Source of the DNA: Azohydromonas caseinilytica
GTDB taxonomy: Bacteria > Pseudomonadota > Gammaproteobacteria > Burkholderiales > Burkholderiaceae_C
Length of the DNA: 64,000 nt
Assembly (NCBI RefSeq): GCF_012927045.1
Contig: NZ_JABBFW010000020.1
Location: 32,860 to 96,859, forward strand
Direction: 5' to 3'
Of the stretch, positions 57,567 to 64,000 are shown piece by piece. How positions within the stretch are numbered: the stretch's first letter is position 1; each line of letters starts with the position of its first letter. Below the pieces are notes generated by a model. The model was not told the DNA's origin, made no database searches, and was given only the letters and a program-made list of their open reading frames with translations. The position numbers and the translations under genes were made by a program.

Positions 57567-58114
57567 ACCCCTCGCATCCCGTCCCGCGCCGCCGCGCGTT
57601 CCTGCGCCGGGCCGGCGCCCTGGCCGCGACGCTGCCGCTGTGGAGCCCGGCCCGTGCCGCCGTGCCGCAGCCGCGCGCGCTGGCCTTTGCCCACACGCAC
57701 ACCGGCGAGCGGCTGCAGACCGTCTTCGCCCTGGGCGAGAGCTACCGCCCCGAGGCCCTGGGCCAGCTCAACCGCTTCCTGCGCGACCACTACACCGGCC
57801 AGGTCGGGGTGATGGACCCGCCGCTGTTCGACCTGCTGTACCGGGTGCAGGCGCTGCTGGGCTGCGAAGGCCCCTACGAGGTCATCTCCGGCTACCGCTG
57901 CCCGGACACCAACGAGCGGCTGCGCCTGAAGGGCGGCGGCGGCGTGGCCCGGCGCAGCCTGCACATGGACGGCAAGGCCATCGATGTGCGCCTGCCCGGC
58001 GTGCCGCTGGCCGAGCTGCGCGACGCGGCCCTGGAGCTGGGCCGCGGCGGCGTGGGCTACTACGCGCGCGAGCAGTTCGTGCACCTGGACACGGGCCGGG
58101 TGCGCAGCTGGTGA
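57563..58114 (+). CDS. mepK: MepK/YcbK-type murein DD-endopeptidase (DUF882)
   Basis: The 183-residue protein starts with a twin-arginine-type signal (RRRAFLRRAGALAATLPLW). The peptidase M15-like domain has the zinc-ligand signature in VISGYRCPDTNERL, then RRSLHMDGKAIDVRLPG with H and D ligands, and the C-terminal EQFVHLDTGRVRSW. MepK cleaves 4-3 and 3-3 peptidoglycan cross-links and works alongside L,D-transpeptidases. ATG 57563 overlaps the ldt stop (ATGA), so expression is coupled. Confidence 0.92.
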   Translation: MNPSHPVPRRRAFLRRAGALAATLPLWSPARAAVPQPRALAFAHTHTGERLQTVFALGESYRPEALGQLNRFLRDHYTGQVGVMDPPLFDLLYRVQALLGCEGPYEVISGYRCPDTNERLRLKGGGGVARRSLHMDGKAIDVRLPGVPLAELRDAALELGRGGVGYYAREQFVHLDTGRVRSW

Positions 58115-58130
58115 GGGGTGCGCCGCGCGC

Positions 58131-58145
58131 GTGACGGCTCGTCAC
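58131..58145. terminator. Small dyad between convergent mepK and usp genes
   Basis: GTGACG (58131-58136) and CGTCAC (58140-58145) form a 6-bp perfect stem with a three-base loop, 17 bases after the mepK stop and between convergent genes. It is short and lacks a U-run, so it is only a weak terminator candidate. Confidence 0.3.
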
Positions 58146-58215
58146 CGCAACCCCGGCCCGGGAGCTGGCGCAGCCGCGGGCGGCCATGCCGGCACCGGGC
58201 TCATCGCCATGGCCT

Positions 58216-58674
58216 TCAGCTTGCGCTGGCGTGCGGGTTGCGCACCAGCAGCACCGGCGCGGGCGCGCCGCGCACCACCAGCTCGGCGTCGCTGCCCATG
58301 GCCAGCCGCGACAGCCCGCGCCGGCCGTGCGTGCCCATCACGATGAGGTCGCACCGGCGCGTCCGGGCCTCCTCGATGATCGCGTCGGCCGCGCGCCCGG
58401 AAGGCACCTCGCGCAGCACCACCTCGCACTGCACACCGGCGGCCTGCACCTGCTCGCGGCCCTGGGCCAGCACCTCCGCGCCGTTCTTGCGCAGCTCCTC
58501 CAGCACCTCGGCGTAGTTCACGGCCGCGGCCATCTCCATGAGCACGGGGAAGTCGTTGACGACGTTGAGCAGCACCAGCCCGGCCTTCAGGCCCCGGGCC
58601 AGCCCGATGGCTTCGGCCAGGCCCCGCGCCGCCGTGGCGCTGCCGTCGATGGGAACGAGGATGCTCGAGTACAT
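58216..58674 (-). CDS. Universal stress protein (UspA family)
   Basis: The 152-residue protein is a single UspA domain: YSSILVPIDGSATAARGL at the start and the ATP-binding signature G-2x-G-9x-GS in VMGTHGRRGLSRLAMGS (about residues 114-130). It should bind ATP and form dimers. The start at 58674 fits the family; the upstream ATG would add 22 unrelated residues. An FNR-like TTG-N8-CAA site lies 53 bp upstream. Such proteins are induced by ANR/FNR in pseudomonads and support survival without oxygen. Confidence 0.92.
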   Translation of the reverse strand: MYSSILVPIDGSATAARGLAEAIGLARGLKAGLVLLNVVNDFPVLMEMAAAVNYAEVLEELRKNGAEVLAQGREQVQAAGVQCEVVLREVPSGRAADAIIEEARTRRCDLIVMGTHGRRGLSRLAMGSDAELVVRGAPAPVLLVRNPHASAS

Positions 58675-58726
58675 GGTGGAACTCCCGAAAGCCAGTCCCA
58701 TCTTCAGCCGCCGTCCGGGCCATCGG

Positions 58727-58740
58727 TTGCGCTGCGTCAA
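58727..58740. promoter_or_regulatory. FNR-like site upstream of usp 58216-58674
   Basis: TTGCGCTGCGTCAA has the TTG-N8-CAA core with one near-consensus half (GTCAA) and one weak half. It lies 53 bp upstream of the usp start. Confidence 0.45.
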
Positions 58741-58797
58741 GCCGCGCCCTTGCGGGTGAGCAGGCGCCGCGCCGCCCGCGACGCCGCGTGTCGGGCC

Positions 58798-59253
58798 TCA
58801 GGGTTCCGGCGCCTCGGCGCACACCAGCAGCACGGGGATGCGGGCGCCGCGCAGCACATGCTCCGTGTCGGTGCCCAGGGCCAGCCGGGTGCGGCCATTG
58901 CGGCCGTGCATGCCCATCACGATGAGATCGCATTGGCGGGTCCGGGCTTCCTCCAGGATGGCGCTGGAGATGCGGCTGGACAGCACCTCGCGCAGCACCA
59001 CCTCGCAGGACACGCCGGCGGCATCGACGACCTGGCGGTGCTGCTCCAGCAGCGCCTTGCCGTGCTCCAGCATGGCCAGCCGCGCCGCGTCGAAGCCGGT
59101 CTGCGTGTCGCTGCCCAGCAGCAGGTTGTAGGCGTCCACCACGTGCAGCAGCACCAGCATGGCGCCCAGGTGGCGGGCCAGTTCCAGCGCCTCGCGCAGG
59201 GCGCGCCCGGACGCGGCACTGCCGTCGATGGGGACCAGGACTCGTGCATACAT
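58798..59253 (-). CDS. Universal stress protein (UspA family)
   Basis: The 151-residue protein is a single UspA domain beginning MYARVLVPIDGSAASGRAL. The nucleotide motif is VMGMHGRNGRTRLALGT (G-2x-G-9x-GT). It is a paralog of the neighbouring usp, with shared blocks such as QVVDAAGVSCEVVLREV against QAAGVQCEVVLREV. ATG 59253 is the only start fitting the family. An FNR-like site lies about 70 bp upstream. Confidence 0.92.
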   Translation of the reverse strand: MYARVLVPIDGSAASGRALREALELARHLGAMLVLLHVVDAYNLLLGSDTQTGFDAARLAMLEHGKALLEQHRQVVDAAGVSCEVVLREVLSSRISSAILEEARTRQCDLIVMGMHGRNGRTRLALGTDTEHVLRGARIPVLLVCAEAPEP

Positions 59254-59322
59254 GGCGTCCTCCGCCGCAGGCTCGAACGCCCGATCGGCCCTTGCATTCT
59301 TGGCCGGGCCGGGCCTGCGCTC

Positions 59323-59336
59323 TTGAGAAATCGCAA
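59323..59336. promoter_or_regulatory. FNR-like site upstream of usp 58798-59253
   Basis: TTGAGAAATCGCAA has the TTG-N8-CAA core and one half close to consensus (TTGAG). It is centred about 76 bp before the usp start in the gap to the P-type ATPase gene. Confidence 0.5.
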
Positions 59337-59396
59337 TCCAGCCGTGCCGCCGGTGCCGGACCCGGCCGGGCCGGGGGGCCTTGCGCAGGCAGGGCC

Positions 59397-61922
59397 TCAG
59401 CGCGGCCCCGGGGCCCGCCGGCGCCTGCGCCGGGGCGCGCTGCGGTGGAACAGGCGCTTGAGCGCCTCGGCCGCCACCAGGTAGGCCGCGGTCAGCGTGC
59501 CCACCATCACCAGGGCGGAAGCCGGCAGCGGCACGAAGCCGAAGGCCCGCCCCGGCGGCAGGTAGGGCAGCGCCAGCGCCAGCGCGGCCACGCCCAGGCT
59601 GGCCGCCGCCACCCAGGGCGAGGGCCGGTCGCGCCAGGCCGTGCCGGGCGTGCGGATCACGAACACCACCAGCACCTGCGTGGCCAGCGACTGCACGAAC
59701 CACGCGCTCTGGAACACCGGCTCGGTGGCGCGCAGCACGCCCAGCAGCAGCGCGAAGGCGGCCAGGTCGAACACCGAGCTCAAGGGGCCGAACCACAGCA
59801 TGAAGCGGCGGATGCGGGCAATGTCCCAGCGCCGGGGCTTGAGCATCTCGGACTCGCGCACGCGGTCCAGCGGCAGCGCCAGCTCCGACAGGTCGTAGAG
59901 CAGGTTGTTCAACAGGATCTGCGCCGGGCGCATCGGCAGGAAGGGCAGCCACAGCGCCGCCGCGGCCATGCTGACCATGTTGCCGAAGTTGGAGCTGGTG
60001 GCCATGAACAGGTACTTGTCGACGTTGAGCACCGTGCGCCGGCCCTCGCGCACGCCCTGCTGCAGCACGCCCAGGTCATGCTCCAGCAGCACCAGGTCGG
60101 CGGCCTGGCGCGCCACATCGACGGCGCCGTCCACCGAGATGCCCACGTCGGCCGAGTGCAGCGGCGCGGCGTCGTTGGCGCCGTCGCCCAGGTAGCCCAC
60201 CACATGCCCGCGCGCGCGCAGCGCCAGCACGATGCGGTTCTTCTGCTCGGGCGTGACGCGGCAGAACAGGTTGTGGCGCGTGACGGCCGCGCGCAGGCCG
60301 TGGTCGTCGAGCTGCGCGATGCGCTCGCCGGTGAGCACGCCCTGCACGCGCAGGCCCAGCGCCTGGCACAGGTGGCGCGTCACCAGCTCGTTGTCGCCGG
60401 TGATGATCTTCAGCGCGATGCCGTGCGCGTGCAGCTCGCGCAGCGCCGCCGCGGTGGAGGCCTTGGGTGGATCGGCGAAGGCGACGAAGCCGGCGAAGAC
60501 GAAGTCGTGCTCGTCGGCGGCCGAGACGTCCACCGTGCCGGCGTCCACCCGGCGCCGCGCCACGGCCAGCAGGCGCAGCCCCTGGGCACTGTGCGCCTCG
60601 AACAGCGCGGCGATGCGCGCGCGCGCCGCGGCGTCCAGCGCCGGCTCGGCCTGGCCGTCGTCCCAGGCCGCGCTCAGGCGCAGCACGTCCTCCGGCGCGC
60701 CCTTGCAGATCAGCAGCCGCTCGTCGCCACGCTGCAGCAGCACCGACACGCGCCGGCGCTCGAAGTCGAAAGGCACCTCGTCGAGCTTGCGCCAGGGCAC
60801 CGCCCCGGGCGTGCGGCGGGCCAGGATGGCGTCGTCCAGCGCCGACTTCACGCCGCTCTCGAAGTGGCTGTTGAGCCAGGCCAGCTCGAACACCGCCTCG
60901 CAGTCCAGGCCCTGCGCATCGACGGCCCGCTCCACGCGCAGCGTGGCCTCGGTGAGCGTGCCGGTCTTGTCGGTGCACAGCACGTCCATGGCGCCCAGGT
61001 CCTGCACCGCCGAGAGCCGGCGCACGACCACGCGGCTGCGCGCCAGCCGCATGGCGCCGCGCGCCAGCGTCACCGACACGATCATCGGCAGCAGCTCCGG
61101 CGTCAGGCCCACTGCCAGCGCCACGGCGAACAGGAAGGACTCCAGCGGCGGGCGCTGGTAGAGCACGTTGAGCAGCAGCACCGCCAGCACCAGCGCCACG
61201 GTGGCGCGGGTGAGCATCATCCCGAAGCGGCGCGTGCCGCGCTCGAACTCGGTGGGCGGCTCGGGCTGCCGCAGGCTTTGCGCCATGCGGCCGAACTCGG
61301 TGCGCGCGCCGGTGGCGTCCACGCGCATCAGCGCCGAGCCCGACACCACCGAGCTGCCCATGAACAGCGCCCGCGCCTCCTGCAGCGTGGCCTCGGCCGG
61401 TGCGGCCGAGCCGGCCGGGGCGCCGGGGGCGGCGTGCTTTTCCACCGGCACGGCCTCGCCGGTGAGCAAGGCCTGGTTGACGAAGAAGTCGGTGGCCTGC
61501 AGCACCGTGCCGTCGGCGGGCACCAGGCTGCCGGCGCCGAGCTGCACCAGGTCGCCGGGCACCAGCTCGGGCGCGGGGCGCTCCACGCACTGCCCGTCGC
61601 GCCAGACGCGCACGCGCAGCGCCACGGCCTGCTGCAGCGACTCGATGGCGCGGTCCGCGCGCTGCTCCTGCACCAGGTCCAGCACCACGCTGGCCAGGAT
61701 CACGGCCAGCACGATGCCGAAGCTCAGCGCGTCGCCGGTGAGCGCCGCGATGGCCGAGGCGGCCAGCAGCACCAGCAGCAGCGGGTTGGCCAGCCGCGCC
61801 ACGAAGCGCCGCGCCAGCGACCGCGGTGCCGCGGGCTGGATCTCGTTGGGACCGTGCTCGGCCAAGCCCGCGCGGGCCTGGTGCTCCGACAGGCCGATGC
61901 CGGCGACGACGGGGGCTTCCAT
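59397..61922 (-). CDS. mgtA: Magnesium-type P-type ATPase (MgtA/MgtB family)
   Basis: The 841-residue protein is a P3B-type ATPase. The actuator loop holds TGEAVPVEK (about residues 154-162), phosphorylation occurs at D318 in CTDKTGTLTE, and the hinge reads GDGANDAAPLHSADVGISVD-like sequence typical of MgtA. The LTPELLPMIV motif in TM4 and FMATSSNFGNM match magnesium transporters. It has about ten membrane segments and a short basic C-terminal tail. MgtA imports Mg2+ down its gradient with ATP use. The 30-60-residue N-terminal extension of E. coli MgtA is absent. The ATG at 61922 is chosen; a longer GTG start at 61955 is possible. In this setting it resembles ATPases in ANR/FNR-controlled stress clusters. 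Confidence 0.88.
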   Translation of the reverse strand: MEAPVVAGIGLSEHQARAGLAEHGPNEIQPAAPRSLARRFVARLANPLLLVLLAASAIAALTGDALSFGIVLAVILASVVLDLVQEQRADRAIESLQQAVALRVRVWRDGQCVERPAPELVPGDLVQLGAGSLVPADGTVLQATDFFVNQALLTGEAVPVEKHAAPGAPAGSAAPAEATLQEARALFMGSSVVSGSALMRVDATGARTEFGRMAQSLRQPEPPTEFERGTRRFGMMLTRATVALVLAVLLLNVLYQRPPLESFLFAVALAVGLTPELLPMIVSVTLARGAMRLARSRVVVRRLSAVQDLGAMDVLCTDKTGTLTEATLRVERAVDAQGLDCEAVFELAWLNSHFESGVKSALDDAILARRTPGAVPWRKLDEVPFDFERRRVSVLLQRGDERLLICKGAPEDVLRLSAAWDDGQAEPALDAAARARIAALFEAHSAQGLRLLAVARRRVDAGTVDVSAADEHDFVFAGFVAFADPPKASTAAALRELHAHGIALKIITGDNELVTRHLCQALGLRVQGVLTGERIAQLDDHGLRAAVTRHNLFCRVTPEQKNRIVLALRARGHVVGYLGDGANDAAPLHSADVGISVDGAVDVARQAADLVLLEHDLGVLQQGVREGRRTVLNVDKYLFMATSSNFGNMVSMAAAALWLPFLPMRPAQILLNNLLYDLSELALPLDRVRESEMLKPRRWDIARIRRFMLWFGPLSSVFDLAAFALLLGVLRATEPVFQSAWFVQSLATQVLVVFVIRTPGTAWRDRPSPWVAAASLGVAALALALPYLPPGRAFGFVPLPASALVMVGTLTAAYLVAAEALKRLFHRSAPRRRRRRAPGPR

Positions 61923-61957
61923 GGCCGCAGCGTGCACCGGCCGTGGCGCGGCCACCC

Positions 61958-61971
61958 TTGCGCGGCCTCAA
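61958..61971. promoter_or_regulatory. FNR-like site upstream of mgtA
   Basis: TTGCGCGGCCTCAA has the TTG-N8-CAA core. It lies 35 bp before the ATG at 61922, close for an activator site, so repression or a very short leader would be implied. Confidence 0.35.
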
Positions 61972-62035
61972 CCCGCGCCGGGGCGCGGGTCGGGGCCATG
62001 GCGGCCATCCGGCATCGGGCGAATGAGCGCCTCCC

Positions 62036-62875
62036 TCAATGCGCCATGAGCACTGGCAGCGGCGCCTCGTGCAGCACCGTGCGCGAGGCGCCGCCCAGCA
62101 CCAGCTCGCGGGCGCGGGTATGGCCGTAGCAGCCCATGACCAGCAGGTCCGCGCCCAGGCCCTCGGCCAGCACCAGCAGCGCCTCGCCGGTGTTGGCCGG
62201 CGCAGGGCCCTCGTGGCGCGCGATGCCCTCCACGGCATGCAGGCGCAGGAACTCGCTCACCGCGTCCAGGCACTCGCCCTGCGTCGCGGCGTCCTCGGAC
62301 CAGTTCACCAGGTGCACCTCCTGCGCCCGCTGCAGCAGGGGCAGGGCGCCCTTGAGCGCGTTGGCGGCCTCGCGCGTGGGGCGCCAGGCGACCAGGATGC
62401 AGGCGGCTTCGCCAAACCCGGCGTCGCCGCGCGGCGTGACGATGGCGGGCGTGCCGCTGGCCAGGAGCACGGACTCGGCGAAGTCGCGCGGCACGTCGCG
62501 CGCGGCCGCGTCCTGCGGATCGTGCCGGCCCAGCACCATCAGGTCGGCGTGCAGGCCATGGCGCGCGAAGGCGGCCACCGGGTCGCCGTTGACGACCTCC
62601 TCCCACTGCAGCGGCCAGCCCGAGGCGCCGGCCAGCCGGTCGAAGCAGGCGCGGGCGCGCCGGCGCGCGGCCGGGTCGATCTCGTCGAGCAGCGGTGCCG
62701 CCGGCAGGCCCAGCCCGGGAACGGGGACGGGCACCGGCACGAAATGCGGCGCCACCGCGAACAGCGCCGACAGTCTCGCCTCGAAGCGCGCGGCCAGGGC
62801 CCGCGCCAGCGTGAGCCGGGCCGCGGCGTGGCTGCCGCCGTCGATGTGCACCAGCACGGAGCGCAGCTCTTCCAT
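62036..62875 (-). CDS. Tandem-domain universal stress protein
   Basis: The 279-residue protein has two UspA domains. The first (about residues 1-150) has a degenerate nucleotide loop, LGRHDPQDAAARDVPRDFAES. The second (about 155-279) has VMGCYGHTRARELVLGG, the G-2x-G-9x-GG form. It begins MEELRSVLVHIDGG. Tandem Usps of this type occur widely in Burkholderiales. It is 15 bp downstream of the next gene and 113 bp upstream of mgtA. Only the second half is likely to bind ATP. Confidence 0.9.
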   Translation of the reverse strand: MEELRSVLVHIDGGSHAAARLTLARALAARFEARLSALFAVAPHFVPVPVPVPGLGLPAAPLLDEIDPAARRRARACFDRLAGASGWPLQWEEVVNGDPVAAFARHGLHADLMVLGRHDPQDAAARDVPRDFAESVLLASGTPAIVTPRGDAGFGEAACILVAWRPTREAANALKGALPLLQRAQEVHLVNWSEDAATQGECLDAVSEFLRLHAVEGIARHEGPAPANTGEALLVLAEGLGADLLVMGCYGHTRARELVLGGASRTVLHEAPLPVLMAH

Positions 62876-62890
62876 GGCCGTCCCTTCGCG

Positions 62891-63319
62891 TCAGTCCGCC
62901 GGCGGCACGGCGGCATCGTCCACATAGAACACCAGCGCCACCGGTTCGCCCAGCACGATGGCCACGGGCTGGCGCTGCACCTGCCCGCGGGCCGAGGCTT
63001 CCACTTCGTAGCGGCCGGCCGGCAGGTTGAGCAGCAGCCAGGGCCCGGACAGCACGCGCGTGAAGGCCGGGCGGCCGCCATCGGCGCTGACGCGCACCCG
63101 CATGTTCAGCACCGGCTCGGCGGAGACGCGCCCGGCGCTCATCACCAGCAGGTTGTATTGCGCGCGGCGCGCCTGCAGCACCAGCTCGTCCTGCGGCGCC
63201 GGCCCGCCTTCGACGTAAGCCCAGCCGGCCGGCGTGACGCCGGCGGTGGCGGCCCAGGCCATGTCCAGCGCGAGCAGGACGCCGGCCAGCGCCGACACCA
63301 GGCGCCGGCGCGAGCTCAT
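62891..63319 (-). CDS. Secreted carboxypeptidase-regulatory-like domain protein
   Basis: The 142-residue protein has a signal peptide (about residues 1-23, AWA-AT) and a beta-sandwich domain of the transthyretin/carboxypeptidase regulatory type. GPWLLLNLPAGRYEVEASARGQVQRQPV is the typical strand pattern around the L-P-x-G-x-Y motif. It is periplasmic and of unknown function; related small proteins accompany stress genes in Burkholderiales. The ATG overlaps the stop of the phasin-like gene (ATGA). The spacing to usp is 15 bp, so it is part of one operon. Confidence 0.78.
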   Translation of the reverse strand: MSSRRRLVSALAGVLLALDMAWAATAGVTPAGWAYVEGGPAPQDELVLQARRAQYNLLVMSAGRVSAEPVLNMRVRVSADGGRPAFTRVLSGPWLLLNLPAGRYEVEASARGQVQRQPVAIVLGEPVALVFYVDDAAVPPAD

Positions 63320-63834
63320 TGCGCCGCCTCGGGCCGGGTTTGCCACAGCGCCCACAGCGACTGCCACTGGCGCCAGGCCGCGTCGCCCGGGGCCTGCGCG
63401 CCTTGCGCTCCAGGCAGCGGCGCAGGCGCTTCCAGCCCAGGTCCGGAGGCCACCCCGGCCATGGCCGCCCACTCCTGCAGGGCCGCGGTGGCCTGTTCGC
63501 TCCAGGCCCCGGCCAGGTCGTGGTGCAAGGCATACCAGGCGTCGAGCGTCTCGGTCTGCCAGCGCGACAGCGCTTCGAGCCCGATGGCCAGCAGCGTGTC
63601 ACGCACTTCCAGCAGCTTGCGGGCTTCGGTGGTGTTCACCGCCTGGTCCGCGGCCGCCTGCAGCGCCTGCGTGCAGGTCTTGAAGGCCGACACCTGCGCG
63701 GCCAGGCTCCGTTCCAGCCACTGCAAGGCCGGTTCGCCGGCCGCCTGCAGCGCCGGCGTGCCGTGGCGGGCCTCGTCACGGACCGGCGCGGGCAGATGCC
63801 GGTCGCTGGGCTGGGCAAGGGGTTCGCGAGGCAT
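63316..63834 (-). CDS. Phasin-like helical protein
   Basis: The 172-residue protein is almost entirely helical. A central amphipathic region (about residues 38-120: WLERSLAAQVSAFKTCTQAL, LEVRDTLLAIGLEALSRWQT, WYALHHDLAGAWSEQATAAL) resembles phasins that coat polyhydroxyalkanoate granules. The C-terminal 50 residues are Pro/Gly-rich. The phasin call is by composition and pattern and is not certain. It is the first gene of the leftward usp operon at the right edge, and phasins often share clusters with Usp and FNR-type genes. Confidence 0.55.
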   Translation of the reverse strand: MPREPLAQPSDRHLPAPVRDEARHGTPALQAAGEPALQWLERSLAAQVSAFKTCTQALQAAADQAVNTTEARKLLEVRDTLLAIGLEALSRWQTETLDAWYALHHDLAGAWSEQATAALQEWAAMAGVASGPGLEAPAPLPGAQGAQAPGDAAWRQWQSLWALWQTRPEAAQ

Positions 63835-64000
63835 GCCTCACTCCTTCCTGTTGATCGGGCTGATGCATCCAGCCTAGGAGCGTGGGCGGCAGAGTTTTCG
63901 GAGGCTACCCAGCGCGCCGAGGTTCAAGTCCTGCCGCGGTATCGCAATGAACGCGGTCTTGGCTGCGTCTGACGGCGATCGGTGAAGGACTGCGCTGGTG
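63835..64000. other. Right-edge region with probable promoter of the leftward operon
   Basis: The last 166 bp contain no gene. TTGAT at 63851-63855 followed by CTGAT resembles one half of an FNR box but has no matching second half. The promoter of the phasin-like operon should lie here. Confidence 0.3.

Noticed and set aside
63849..63863. Possible FNR box at the right edge
   Set aside because: Only the TTGAT half is present; the partner half is CTGAT in direct rather than inverted orientation.

Overview
The window is very GC-rich DNA with short intergenic gaps and many ATGA/GTGA stop-start overlaps. Its gene content (MocR regulators paired with DUF2917 proteins, SoeABC-type sulfite dehydrogenase, a CysB-type regulator, ModABC, SsuEACBF, hybrid kinases, tandem universal stress proteins) points to a beta-proteobacterium of the order Burkholderiales, most likely Comamonadaceae. 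This placement is inferred from gene content and protein style. No rRNA, tRNA, CRISPR array, insertion sequence or prophage was seen.

Region by region. 0-10.3 kb: the N-terminal part of a helicase with a nuclease-like domain, an AraC regulator, a small beta-rich protein resembling Rhodococcus Vap proteins, a DMT transporter, a DUF1810 protein, a MASE3 hybrid kinase, and a phosphoethanolamine-transferase-like protein with an unrecognised C-terminal extension in AT-richer DNA. 10.3-16.9 kb: a leftward run of a DsbA-family protein, an RlmN-like radical SAM enzyme, a CPBP protease and modCBA, facing a CysB-type regulator. 17-19.8 kb: an orphan hybrid kinase. 20-31.3 kb: a sulfur island with a secreted sulfatase, a small hydrolase and ssuF-B-C-(VOC)-A-E, divergent from soeABC. 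The island could take up sulfonates, oxidise the sulfite they release and desulfate organic sulfates; the ssuD monooxygenase gene is absent from its usual slot.

31.5-38.9 kb is the most interesting segment: a Fap-like functional amyloid locus. It has an outer-membrane beta-barrel with a coiled-coil N-terminus (FapF-like) facing a leftward operon of a huge Gly/Ala/Ser/Thr low-complexity subunit, a FapA-like small protein, a C39 peptidase (FapD) and FapE. Upstream lies a VpsR-like regulator whose AAA+ domain has lost the GAFTGA loop. A 532-bp regulatory region holds several repeated motifs, one of which recurs upstream of fapF.

39-48 kb: a CRP-like regulator with a matching CRP-type palindrome next to a DUF2892 gene, an MTA/SAH nucleosidase, a duplicated MocR/DUF2917 set, a lower-GC scar with small ORFs, a metallophosphoesterase and a DUF2244 protein. 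48.2-64 kb: a stress or low-oxygen cluster of PEP synthase, CBS protein, two-component pair, FNR-type regulator, half-length carbamoyltransferase-like protein, L,D-transpeptidase with MepK-type endopeptidase, three universal stress proteins, a Mg-type P-ATPase and a phasin-like protein. A perfect FNR box precedes ppsA and TTG-N8-CAA sites precede four other genes, so the cluster looks like one FNR-type regulon.
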